Origin: Petralouisia muris
GTDB taxonomy: Bacteria > Bacillota > Clostridia > Lachnospirales > Lachnospiraceae
Length of the DNA stretch: 57,040 nt
Assembly (NCBI RefSeq): GCF_004793545.1
Contig: NZ_SRYA01000032.1
Coordinates: 1 to 57,040 of the forward strand
Reading direction: 5' to 3'
Both the position numbers and the translations under genes were made by a program. The notes beneath the pieces are model-generated. The model did not search any database, had not been told where the DNA came from, and saw nothing but the letters and a program-made list of their open reading frames with translations. Positions 36,751 through 45,002 of this stretch are shown in pieces (the stretch's first letter is position 1; each line of letters opens with the position of its first letter).

Positions 36751-37880
36751 TTAACTTTGTGCCCGCATCTGTTCTACCAAGGATTGCTTTTTCTGCCTGC
36801 GTACCATCCAGACTGACAGGACTACCTCCATACCAAACAGCACAAGGAGGAACAACCCCATTTGCAGGAACGGGAACTGATAAGGGACAACTGCGCCGGC
36901 AAAGGATTTCTTACTGACCGCCGCACAGACTGCCACGGAAAGCGGCAGCCCCAGGCTCAAGACTGTAAGCGCCGCAAAAAGCGCATGGCACATCCCCTCG
37001 GCGACACTCATCCGGCACAACTGCTTTCCTGTCAGGCCAACGGAGCGCAGGATGCTGTTCTCCCGCTTCCGGGACATTTGGTTGGAAAGCGTCGTATTGA
37101 TCAGATTGACAACGCCAAACAGGAAGATCAGCCATGAAAGAGCCTGCAGGCTTCCAAAAATAATGCTGCTCTGCATTTTATCATATTCGATATGTGCGTC
37201 TATAGTATCCATTCCAAGATTGCTGCGGCCAGATATCAGCTCCTGCAGGCTGCTTTCCGCAAACTCTGCTTTCTTCGGGTCGCTGACAATGCTCCAGGAA
37301 TAGTCAAAGCTTTCGATTTCAGGATGGAGTTCACGAAACAACTCCTCCGGTGCGAACAGGACCGCCGAATCCATGGCAAGCGCACCATGTCCGTTTGCCA
37401 TCTTCGATGCATCGAACAGTCCGGATATGGTAACTGTCACAGTTTCCTGACCCAGAATCAGCTCAATAGTGGCCCCAACATCCATATCGGCATGGTGCTT
37501 CTGATAACTCGTACTTAGAAGGATGCTGTGGGTATCTGTCGGTATGGCGCCGGATACCAGCGCAGCTTCTACGTCCATGCAGTTTGAGTCCATTAGCATG
37601 TCGCACATACCGGCCTCAGTGCTTTCGGAAGTCCTAAATTTGCCGTGCAGAGACCGGCGGGTGGCCAGCACATCCACCACCCCATCCACAGAAAGGATCT
37701 CCTGCCTTAAGCTTTCATCCAGCGGATTGCCTGCAGCCATGATCTCTTCCTCCGGCGGCTGTATACGGATGGCAGCGCGGACATGGTTGTCAGCCGTGGT
37801 ATTGGCAACAGCATCATACCGTTCCGCTTCAATAACCGCCCGGAGATTGTATTGATAGAGCTTTGCGCTGAATAAAAAAT
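36751..37880 (-). pseudogene. ABC transporter permease (FtsX/MacB type), N-terminus lost
   Basis: Open frame from about 37880 (after a TAA) with no start signal; contains a periplasmic MacB-like region (ENIV-type strands, residues 1-190) and three helices of the FtsX domain: ALSWLIFLFGVVNLINT, then SRKRENSILRSVGLTGKQL (the cytoplasmic coupling segment) and the last two helices, ending MRAQS. The first membrane helix and usually ~400 preceding residues are missing, and no ATPase gene is adjacent. The truncation point falls 50 bp from the repeat array at 37930. Confidence 0.75.
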
Positions 37881-37929
37881 ATTTTTAAGCAAAAACAGTT
37901 TTGCAAGATATTTTTATCATTTTTATGTG

Positions 37930-38150
37930 TACTATCACGAAAACTGCTTATACAAACACGGAAACACCTATATTATCACGAAAACTCCCAGCGTGTTTCC
38001 GTGATAATACAGGCAGTTTCCGTGTTTGTATATGGGTTTTGCCTGCGAGTATCGACTTTTGCGTGATAGTATGGAGTTTTGCCTGATAGTATCCGAGTTT
38101 CCGTGATAATAAGCAACTTTTGCCTACGAGTATATACTATCAGGCAAAAC
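37930..38150. repeat. Array of ~17-bp repeats at 20-21 bp period
   Basis: Eleven related units. Reverse: 37930-37945, 37951-37966, 37971-37986. Forward: 37995-38009, 38016-38031, 38036-38052, 38056-38072, 38076-38092, 38097-38111, 38117-38133. Reverse: 38134-38150. Consensus GTTTTGCSTGATAGTAT, varying as interchangeable halves (left TTTCCGTG or TTTTGCCTG or TTTTGCGTG; right ATAATA, ATAGTAT, CGAGTAT or TTTGTAT). Starts within each orientation are 20 or 21 bp apart. Neighbouring opposite units make perfect dyads (TATTATCACG/CGTGATAATA). No gene lies in 37881-38346. Confidence 0.85.
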
Positions 38151-38309
38151 AACCACAGAACAAAAGTTCGTACTCTCGCCAATGTAAAAATGCTCCTAAA
38201 AGCACACGGAAATAATGTAACTTTGAAAGCTATGTAGTGCCGAAAGTGCCGTGTTTACGGGCTTTGCAGGCTTTCCGTGTCCGTATCTGCCGGGGAAGGA
38301 GACACCTCT

Positions 38310-38329
38310 GAGCGCTAGAATTAGCGCTC
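38310..38329 (-). terminator. Hairpin downstream of the UPF0489 gene
   Basis: GAGCGCTA-GAAT-TAGCGCTC, a perfect 8-bp stem, 17 bases beyond the stop of the UPF0489 gene on its own strand. The T run is weak, so terminator function is probable but not certain. Confidence 0.55.
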
Positions 38330-38346
38330 CTAGTTCATACATTTTA

Positions 38347-39177
38347 TCATAAAATAAACTCCAACAATTCCAATAATTTTTCAAGTAATATGTCACTTGT
38401 CACTATTTTCTCCCTTTTCACTATCTCAACACAAATAGATTCTTTTGCAATTGTTATTGCCTTTGCAGATTTTACCAATTGTGAAAATATCTTTTTTGTG
38501 GACGGATCAATTGACTTCATCGTATGAAAATAATCTAAGTCTATATCCAGAATATAATCGCACTTAATTTCTCCTTCTGCTGATATAATATTTGAACACA
38601 TCCTTGATAATATCACCATTTTCTCAGCCAAAAAACCATCTTCTAATACGTCATTTTCTCCCCAATATCCTTCTGCATCAAATGGCGGCATATAAATATC
38701 TGATTCTTCATATGTTCTTTCTGCTCTTGGTGTAATACCATAATTTCCACTAATAATCTGCATCAGATACTCTGGATCATTTTTTGCAAACTTCTCTATT
38801 CTCTCTTTCTCTTGAACCGACACCGGAAAATCATCAGTATTTGAATGGCTTATAATAAATGCTTTATCAAATATCCCTATTTTAAGCGCAGTTTTTATAT
38901 GTTCATCATTTTTAAGTTTCAAAACTGCATCATTGACGCTTCTTTCCTCATTAAAGTTCATTTTACTAATTAAATTATCCATTTTTTCATTATGGTGATA
39001 ACAATAGCACAAGAAAGGGTCATGGGTATCTGTATGATGATCAAAAGAAAACAAAATGAAATTATGGTCAATATTATCAGCCTTTATTTTTGACCATGGA
39101 AATAAAGCATGGTGATGTTTTTCAAATATATACACTTCATGTCCCTTAATTAATTTTTCTTGTATACTATTATTCAT
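38347..39177 (-). CDS. UPF0489-family protein
   Basis: 276 aa from ATG 39177 (GGAGGT 7 bases upstream). Metal-site motifs of the family: FSFDHHTDTHDPF near residue 45 and DYILDIDLDYFHT near 215. These resemble the Asp/His clusters of the arginase/deacetylase fold, and members are predicted hydrolases of unknown substrate. A/T-rich codon use sets it apart from its neighbours and suggests separate transfer. Monocistronic, between the repeat array and IS remains. Confidence 0.8.
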   Translation of the reverse strand: MNNSIQEKLIKGHEVYIFEKHHHALFPWSKIKADNIDHNFILFSFDHHTDTHDPFLCYCYHHNEKMDNLISKMNFNEERSVNDAVLKLKNDEHIKTALKIGIFDKAFIISHSNTDDFPVSVQEKERIEKFAKNDPEYLMQIISGNYGITPRAERTYEESDIYMPPFDAEGYWGENDVLEDGFLAEKMVILSRMCSNIISAEGEIKCDYILDIDLDYFHTMKSIDPSTKKIFSQLVKSAKAITIAKESICVEIVKREKIVTSDILLEKLLELLEFIL

Positions 39178-39318
39178 TTTTAATACCTCCAAAATAAAAT
39201 TATATTAGTCAGCATTAGTCTATATACGCCACTTTACAACTTTTCCATAAAAAAATGTCATACAGGACTTTCTGATGTATAATAAGTTTGCAAACAATAA
39301 AATACGAAAGAAAGTGAC

Positions 39319-40365
39319 CCTGTACGACAGACTTATTATACAACGAAAAAACTATAATTGGTAGACTTTATCATTATTTTTACATTTATTTTGAGACTTG
39401 CTCTATTCCTACGGCTGAGACATTAGCCCTGCTTGTGCTGTCCATACTGACACTGGAGTCAGCGGATTCCATCCGTTTCCTTTACAGGCGTTTCCTGTCA
39501 AAGCTTACGGATAAGTCTCTGAACGCCTTTTACTATGCCTGCTCCTATGCCAAAGTGGATTATTCCAGATTTATGAATGCAACAGCGTCCATGGCATTGA
39601 AGCTGATCCCGGAAACCCTTAGGACACAGCCCGTCTTTCTGTGCATTGATAACGCCATAGTCCCCAAGTACGGAAAGAAATTTGAGGATGTCTCAAAACT
39701 CTTTGACCATTCCGCGCATAATGGCAGCGGCTGCCTGAACGGACACTGCTTTGTAAGCGTCATGCTCTGCGTGCCAATGTGGGATAAAGACAGGATTGTT
39801 TACCAAGCGTTTCCTCTTTCCTACCGTATGTGGCAGAAAGAAGAGTCAAAATTAAAGCTGGCTGCTTCCATGGTGCGTCAGACCATGCCTGAATTACAGG
39901 AAAAGACGAATGTCATTATCCTATGCGACAGCTGGTATACAAAAGGGGATCTGGTTTCTGTCGTGGATGAATGCCCAAACCTTGGCCTAATCGGAAATGC
40001 AAGGCATGACTCTGTCCTTTATGATCTTGCCCCGCAGCGGACCGGAAAAAGGGGAAGGCCTGCAAAACATGGGAAACGCCTTTCGGCGGAAAAAGATTTT
40101 ACGCTTTCGGATGAAAAGATAGGCGGTTATTATATTGGGACGCGCCGTGTCCTTACAAATATTTTCGGCGCAAGGGAAGTTTTTGCCTATGTGACAGCCA
40201 CAGAGAAAGAAGGCGGTTCCAGGCGCCTGTTCTTCAGTACGGCATTCCCAACACAGCTGCAGATTTTTTGTGCATGGCAGGAAAAGGCTCCCCTGAACCA
40301 GACGGGGAGTGCATGGATGGATTGCATCCCCTTGTTCCTGTACTCATTCAGATGGAATATAGAAG
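39319..40365 (+). pseudogene. IS4-superfamily transposase, broken
   Basis: Main frame from about 39343 (a GTG at 39435 is the first obvious start inside it): FLCIDNAIVPKYGKKFEDVSKLFDH (first Asp region), VIILCDSWYTKGDL (second Asp), then LYSFRWNIEV, where the Glu-bearing C-terminal helices should follow but the sequence switches to the end of an XRE gene. A GTG-initiated leader (TLYDRLIIQ) lies one frame off at 39319, so there is also an N-terminal frameshift. Inverted motifs GTATAATAAG / CTTATTATAC (39275-39345) mark the left end region. Inactive. Confidence 0.75.
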
Positions 40366-40759
40366 TCCGCCGTATTTTTACAATATTCAAACATCCACTG
40401 ATGAATGATTGCATAATTCCATTTATCTTCCACGGAAAGTAGACCGCCATGGATAAGCTTTTTATACTCAAAAAAACAATGTATAAAATCTTCCGGTTTC
40501 CGTGTCTTTTCATAACAGCGGCCAAACGTTGTGCATAGTTATTGCATGCAACTGCACTCTTTTTGTAAAAATCATCTACCGTTACTCCATAAAGCCTTGC
40601 TAAGACAGAAAGAGTCAAAACATCCGGCAAAGTTATCCCGCATTCCCATCTTGAAACAGTCTGCACATTTACATTCAGATTGTTGGCCACCTGTTCCTGG
40701 GTATATTTTTTTGTCAAACGGAATTTTTTTAAATTTTCACAAAATATAGTTTGCTCCAT
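40344..40759 (-). pseudogene. XRE-family regulator, frameshifted
   Basis: N-terminal Cro/C1 helix-turn-helix is perfect (FRLTKKYTQEQVANNLNVNVQTVSRWE, residues ~13-39). After AQRLAAV the frame drifts, and the correct continuation lies in another frame: YEKTRKPEDFIHCFFEYKKL and YAIIHQWMFEYC, ending near 40344 at the junction with the IS remnant. One extra T after GCTGTT (about 40520) restores the frame. So there is one indel plus a truncated 3' end. Confidence 0.7.
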
Positions 40760-40904
40760 ATCTCATCACCTCGAAATTTATTTTTTTAGAAGCTTCTGGA
40801 TTAGATTATATTAAAAAATAAAAAAGAAGGTAATGTCTTATTTTGTGAGCGGTATCGCAAAATTTGTATAGTCATAAGCAAACTGACGTGGTTTGAGATA
40901 CGAT

Positions 40905-41912
40905 TCACAATTCTTTTACCAGACATAGTGTCAGCTCATCATCATTTCTGCAAACGGCGTTTGTTTCACATATTTTTTCTTCATAATATGCCCCTTTTCC
41001 ATTCGGAATGTAGCCTCTTTTGATATAGAATCTCTGGGCAGGTCCGTAGTCGCTGTTTAAGCAGACATCCAGATATATCTTATTGCAATGCTGCCTGGCA
41101 ATGTTTTCTGCTGCATCCAATAACATAGTAGCTATTTTCTTCCGCCTGTATTTTTCGAATACGATCAAATCTACGATACCCGGAATATTATGGCCGGCCA
41201 GCCCACCCCATCTGCATTTGTGATACAAAAAGACATGTCCTGCCACGGCATCGTTGTACAGTGCAAGCAACGCGGTACACTCGCCTTTTTCCTGATTATC
41301 CAACTGCCGTTTTAAATAGTCGATGTTCTTCTTGCTCTCGTCACCATCTGCTCTGCAAATAGACGGAATATCATCATAATTCATGGCACGGATATCTATG
41401 CATAAACGTCTGAGCCCTTCCCATTCTTCTCTTAAAATGGAATAACACAGTGTATCGCTTTTATCGCGGGCGTGTTTTCTCAATCTGCCTTCATAGGTAA
41501 AGGAACATTTTTCCAAAACTTTTATACTTTCCTTATTATGTGACCGCACCCATGCGGCGATGGCTGATAAGTTCATCTCTTTGAATCCGTAATCAAGCAT
41601 CCTTTGCACAGCCTGCATTGCGCAGCCGTTATTCCGATACCTGGCAGCGACAGCATACTCTATTTCCATATAGCCGTCATATCGGTTCATACCTCCCAGG
41701 CTTATAAATCCTATAAAATTATCGTTTCTTTTATCGGCAATCACTTTAAAGCCCCTGTCATTCTTCCAACATTGGATTGTATTCCGGCTGTCAGTAATCG
41801 AATTGTAGAAATCAATCCCACTTTTTCTCAAAGTCTCGTCAAGACACATTTCATATAAAGCCTTTGCATCGCTATCCTGCCAATTTCTTAATATCAAATC
41901 TTTTGTTTCCAT
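40905..41912 (-). CDS. Tandem double-GNAT acetyltransferase
   Basis: 335 aa, two complete GNAT domains in one chain. Domain 1 (1-165) is RimJ/RimL-like: FIGFISLGG, ARYRNNGCAMQAVQRML, SHNKESIKVLEKCSFTYEGRLRKHA. Domain 2 (170-335): AGHVFLYHK, VFEKYRRKKIATMLLDAAENIA, GPAQRFYIKRGYI. GGAGGG upstream. Double-GNAT proteins often modify small molecules or antibiotics; the substrate here is unknown. Three bases separate it from the preceding ART-like gene. Confidence 0.88.
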   Translation of the reverse strand: METKDLILRNWQDSDAKALYEMCLDETLRKSGIDFYNSITDSRNTIQCWKNDRGFKVIADKRNDNFIGFISLGGMNRYDGYMEIEYAVAARYRNNGCAMQAVQRMLDYGFKEMNLSAIAAWVRSHNKESIKVLEKCSFTYEGRLRKHARDKSDTLCYSILREEWEGLRRLCIDIRAMNYDDIPSICRADGDESKKNIDYLKRQLDNQEKGECTALLALYNDAVAGHVFLYHKCRWGGLAGHNIPGIVDLIVFEKYRRKKIATMLLDAAENIARQHCNKIYLDVCLNSDYGPAQRFYIKRGYIPNGKGAYYEEKICETNAVCRNDDELTLCLVKEL

Positions 41913-41915
41913 GGA

Positions 41916-42500
41916 TTATTCCCTCCGCAAATTGCATTCTGCAATATATCTTTCCCACACCCCCGGCAATTTTGATTTTATAAACGAAGCATAGGAACAA
42001 TCCGGGGTTTCTATCATATGCTTTTCCTTTAAGTATTCGATGCAGCATGAGTACCACCAATCCAGCTGTTTTTCTGATTTATCTTCAAAACGCCCCACTT
42101 TCATTTTGCCCTGCTTCACATATTCCATAAACAGCGCATATGCATTCTCTACCCGGAGGAACTCTGTCACTTCAACAGGTTCTGTCGCCAGTCTTGCACA
42201 GGGGATATTTTTAAATGGAATGACCTGGTTTTCTTCTGCAAGAACTTTGTAGATATATCCACTGATGCCTTCCGATACTTCTCTCAGCGCATTCGGGTAC
42301 AGTTCGTGATAGACTGGTATAGCGCTGCCTCCTTCAAACCCATAAGGGAACCAATAATAGGGTCTTTCTACAGCGTTGCATAAATAGAATGCGGCAACCA
42401 CATCCATTGTAGTCATATACACATATGGCCGATCATGGTCAGCCTGATTAGGTTTTAATACTTTAATATTTCCGGTGTTGCTTCCATGATATAGTATCAT
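41916..42500 (-). CDS. ADP-ribosyltransferase-fold-like protein
   Basis: 194 aa. N-terminus MILYHGSNTGNIKVLKP is the LYHGS-type opening shared by bacterial ADP-ribosyltransferase-fold proteins (DUF3990-like and relatives), followed by YVYMTTMDVVAAFYL, where such proteins have the 'Y-x-T....A..YA' segment. I do not see a full R-S-E triad, so activity is not claimed. AGGGGAG upstream. In line with the cytidine deaminase and double-GNAT genes on the same strand. Confidence 0.6.
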   Translation of the reverse strand: MILYHGSNTGNIKVLKPNQADHDRPYVYMTTMDVVAAFYLCNAVERPYYWFPYGFEGGSAIPVYHELYPNALREVSEGISGYIYKVLAEENQVIPFKNIPCARLATEPVEVTEFLRVENAYALFMEYVKQGKMKVGRFEDKSEKQLDWWYSCCIEYLKEKHMIETPDCSYASFIKSKLPGVWERYIAECNLRRE

Positions 42501-42524
42501 AACGACTCTCCCCTAAACTGAAAT

Positions 42525-42917
42525 TTATTTATGTCGTGGATATTCAGGCATCAAATCAATCAATCTTGTTGTCCGACCTTCTTTATCCAATAGAATTTCA
42601 ATATTTTCCACGTCTCCGCCTAAATGCATCATAAATTCTCTACAAATACCACAAGATGGAATTATATTTCCATCTTTATATACTGAAACCACTTTTGTAA
42701 TCTCACTTTCACCATATGTAAGCATTGTTGATAAAGCATTTCTTTCCGCGCACATCCCTATAGAGCCGTCCGTGTCAATGCATATACCCTTATAAATATT
42801 ACCTTTTTTCGTGAGTACGGCAGATGCCACACTCCCTACCCACATTTTATTTGAAACATCATGGGGATTCAAAACGCTCATTGCTTCTTCATATAACCTT
42901 TTCCATTCTTTGTTCAC
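42525..42917 (-). CDS. Cytidine deaminase family protein
   Basis: 130 aa, GTG start behind AAGGAGAG. Zinc-site motifs are complete: Cys56-Ala-Glu58 in GMCAERNAL and Cys89/Cys92 in PSCGICREF. Length and motifs fit the tetrameric cytidine/blasticidin-S deaminase group. It would deaminate cytidine or a nucleoside antibiotic. Context with acetyltransferases and an ART-like protein hints at a detoxification island, which is inference. Confidence 0.88.
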   Translation of the reverse strand: MNKEWKRLYEEAMSVLNPHDVSNKMWVGSVASAVLTKKGNIYKGICIDTDGSIGMCAERNALSTMLTYGESEITKVVSVYKDGNIIPSCGICREFMMHLGGDVENIEILLDKEGRTTRLIDLMPEYPRHK

Positions 42918-42945
42918 TGTTTTGCTCTCCTTAATAAATTAAAAT

Positions 42946-43257
42946 TTAGCATTTAGAATCATTTTTCAATGTATCCAAACGAATTCCTGCCTCATCAATG
43001 TCATTCAATATATCCTCTATCCTATTTTCCAAATCATCAACTCTACTTTCTGCATCTTCAATATCTGATATCACGCCTCCAACAGGGCAGTTCTTCAATG
43101 TGATATTGCAATTATCACCAAGTTTGATATCTCCCAAGGAACACTTAGTAAGTGCTATCTCTTTACATTGATCAATACATAAATGTTCAAATAGTTTTTC
43201 GAGTTTTTCTATTCTTTCCTCCAGACTTTTAATATATTCCTCTCTATCAATATTCAT
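42946..43257 (-). CDS. Small coiled-coil protein, unknown function
   Basis: 103 aa from ATG 43257 (AAGGAG 9 bases upstream). Residues 6-30 (YIKSLEERIEKLEKLFEHL) and 70-98 (AESRVDDLENRIEDILNDI) are heptad-like, flanking a strand-rich middle with four Cys (CIDQCKEI, CSLGD, NCNITLKNCPVGG). The middle resembles the turns of pentapeptide/beta-helix-like proteins. First gene of the four-gene minus-strand run ending at 40905. Confidence 0.55.
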   Translation of the reverse strand: MNIDREEYIKSLEERIEKLEKLFEHLCIDQCKEIALTKCSLGDIKLGDNCNITLKNCPVGGVISDIEDAESRVDDLENRIEDILNDIDEAGIRLDTLKNDSKC

Positions 43258-43436
43258 AATATCTTTTCTCCTTTCAGAATTTATCAGCACTACAAGTACT
43301 GATTTTCGATGATTCTATTATACCGCAATCACTTTCCATCGGGAATAAATTTTACAAAAAATTCATTTTGCCGTGATAAACATTATTCCCCTGAATCTGC
43401 TCTTGTTCCGTCTTTCGTGACGGTAAGCTGCCCCTG

Positions 43437-43571
43437 CTAGCATTTCACGGTAATTTTATCCCCTGCGGAAAATCCGGCCTGTTCCAGCCAGTTTCCTTGT
43501 AAAAGAATCTGCGGTGGCAATTTTTTGAAAGCCCCACACCCGTTATAAACGGTCAGTTTGCGGTCGTCCAT
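43437..43571 (-). CDS. SymE-like type I toxin homologue
   Basis: 44 aa: LTVYNGCGAFKKLPPQILLQG, then NWLEQAGFSAGDKITVK. The 'P-x-I-L-L-x-G-x-W-L-x-x-A-G-F-x-x-G' pattern is the AbrB-fold signature of SymE-family proteins, though it is half the length of E. coli SymE. It starts inside the preceding 62-aa gene (19-base overlap), a pairing common in Firmicutes mobile elements. Confidence 0.7.
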   Translation of the reverse strand: MDDRKLTVYNGCGAFKKLPPQILLQGNWLEQAGFSAGDKITVKC

Positions 43572-43741
43572 CCACCCTCCTTCCCCGCTGCCTGTCTGCA
43601 TACGATTTCAAATACATTCCCTTCCTCTGTCCTGACAGTGAGCAGGCTGTTCCGCTCGTCTGCGTTCAGGTCGGCAATCCCCATCCCCTCGCTGTCGTTC
43701 AGTAAATCAAAAAGCCTGTCCCTAAAATAGTTCAGTTCCAT
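43553..43741 (-). CDS. Small element-borne protein upstream of the SymE-like gene
   Basis: 62 aa: MELNYFRDRLFDLLND, MGIADLNADERNSLLTV and FEIVCRQ. I recognise it only as a conserved companion of SymE-like genes in Lachnospiraceae elements. AGGGGA lies 8 bases upstream, and a consensus minus-strand promoter precedes it. Overlap with the SymE-like gene implies co-translation, so it might be an antitoxin or leader; this is inference. Confidence 0.6.
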   Translation of the reverse strand: MELNYFRDRLFDLLNDSEGMGIADLNADERNSLLTVRTEEGNVFEIVCRQAAGKEGGWTTAN

Positions 43742-43765
43742 TCTGTTATTCCCCTTTTATATTTA

Positions 43766-43836
43766 TAGTCTACTAGCTAATATTATATAGTCTTTTAGAA
43801 TCTATTGCAATCCCTATGCGTGATGTAGTCTAAAAG
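43766..43836. promoter_or_regulatory. Divergent promoter and repeat operators (XRE / SymE-like)
   Basis: Minus strand: TTGCAA (43810-43805), 17 bp, TATAAT (43787-43782) for the 62-aa gene. Repeats TAGTCTNNNAG occur at 43766, 43788 and 43826; the second and third also form the inverted pair CTTTTAGA / TCTAAAAG. They flank and overlap the promoter and are good candidates for the divergently encoded XRE protein. Confidence 0.65.
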
Positions 43837-43861
43837 TGAACAAAATAAATGCTAATAGCTT

Positions 43862-44206
43862 ATGAAATGGATGGGCATTATGGAAGGAAAAGGATTAGGC
43901 AGACGTATCAACATGGTGAGGAAAGACCGGGGATTCACGGCAGACAGGCTCTCGGAACTGTGCAATATCAACGCAACTTACCTCCGGCAGATTGAGGGCG
44001 GGGCAAAGGTTCCCAGTCTGTCCGTATTTATCAATACCTGCAATGCGCTGAAAATCTCTCCTGATTATCTGCTGCGGGATGCGCTGGAAGATAATGAGGT
44101 CAGCAAAATACGGGAACTGGCAGAGCTATGGGAAAGCACGTCGCCCTGCCAGCAGGAAATCGCCGCTGCCATGATTCGGGCGGTATTGGAGCGCAAGGAA
44201 GGTTAG
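43862..44206 (+). CDS. XRE-family regulator
   Basis: 114 aa (start at 43862, 43871 or 43880; none has a strong ribosome site). Helix-turn-helix RRINMVRKDRGFTADRLSELCNINATYLRQIEGG (about residues 13-46), then ISPDYLLRD and a short C-terminal helix. Typical repressor of integrative elements, divergent from the SymE-like pair across shared repeat operators. A terminator follows directly. Confidence 0.87.
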   Translation: MKWMGIMEGKGLGRRINMVRKDRGFTADRLSELCNINATYLRQIEGGAKVPSLSVFINTCNALKISPDYLLRDALEDNEVSKIRELAELWESTSPCQQEIAAAMIRAVLERKEG

Positions 44207-44211
44207 AAAGA

Positions 44212-44236
44212 CCAGCCGGGTAATCGGCTGGCCTTT
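44212..44236 (+). terminator. Terminator after the XRE gene
   Basis: CCAGCCG (44212-44218) and CGGCTGG (44225-44231) followed by CCTTT, 6 bases after the stop. It also lies at the end of the convergent TnpV remnant. Confidence 0.75.
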
Positions 44237-44246
44237 CCATGTCCAA

Positions 44247-44624
44247 TCAAATATAAATTAGCTCGCTGTTTATAATTTCCTCCGCCCGGCTGCGGATATT
44301 GTTCATCCGGCCTACCCATTCAAGCTGGCTTTGGGTTTTCAGTTCCTCGGTCACTCCCTCGGCGGCTTTCATCTGCTTGATGATTAAGTCCAGCCGTTCC
44401 TCCGCCTGCTCGTTCAGGTCAGCAAGGTATATCCACAATTTCCCGGTCAGGATAAGGGAGCTGTACCGTGCCGGGTGCTCCTGTTTGAGATATTCCCGGT
44501 GCAGCCGCCCATAGCGTCCGATGGGGCGGTTCTCCTACGGCAGTTTCAAGTCCGGGATATAGTAGTCGCCTACCAGAATATAATCAATGCCGTTCTCTGT
44601 GTTTCTTTCTTTCAGTTTTTCCAT
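44247..44624 (-). pseudogene. tnpV: TnpV, amber mutant
   Basis: 125 codons homologous to Tn4451-type TnpV: IDYILVGDYYIPDLKLP, then an in-frame TAG at codon 31 where Glu is expected, then ENRPIGRYGRLHREYLK, GKLWIYLADLNEQAEERL and WVGRMNNIRSRAEEII to a stop at 44247. A single C/G-to-T change would account for the stop. Adjacent to an XRE remnant, as in intact elements. Confidence 0.75.
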
Positions 44625-44849
44625 TGTCGTTCCCTCCTGTGGTGGAAGGCTCGTCACTGGCCAGCTCAATCACGTCCATAATGCTACAATCCAGTATTTC
44701 ACAAATGCGGGCAAGTGTGTCCATGCTGATATGTTTCCCTTCTTTACCCCTGTTGGCAATCATATTTGTGGTCAGGCAAGCCTTAAATCCTCTTTCCTCA
44801 TGTTGCGCTCTATCAGTGTGTGCCAGAGCGGTTTGTAGCTGATGTGCAT
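44584..44849 (-). pseudogene. XRE-type regulator, frameshifted
   Basis: ATG 44849 behind GGGAG reads MHISYKPLWHTLIERNMRKED then hits a stop; one frame over, LTTNMIANRGKEGKHISMDTLARICEILDCSIMDVIEL completes the YdaS/Cro-like helix-turn-helix protein. The single-base shift lies at about 44783 between RLA and LTTN. The frame then runs past 44624 into TnpV. Same gene order as Tn4451-like remnants. Confidence 0.72.
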
Positions 44850-45002
44850 TTTTCTCCCTGCCTTTCTGCCCCGGATGGGCGTTTACACCCATTATATCAG
44901 GATTCTTGCTAACTCACAAATATTTCTTGACGGTATCGCCGGTTCCGTCTGGATTGTGCTTTTCCTTTCCTCTTTTGATTACCTCTAATTAGCCATGACC
45001 TG

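Noticed and set aside
37930-38150. CRISPR array
   Set aside because: Repeats are ~17 bp with spacers of 0-8 bp, units occur in both orientations and no cas genes are near.
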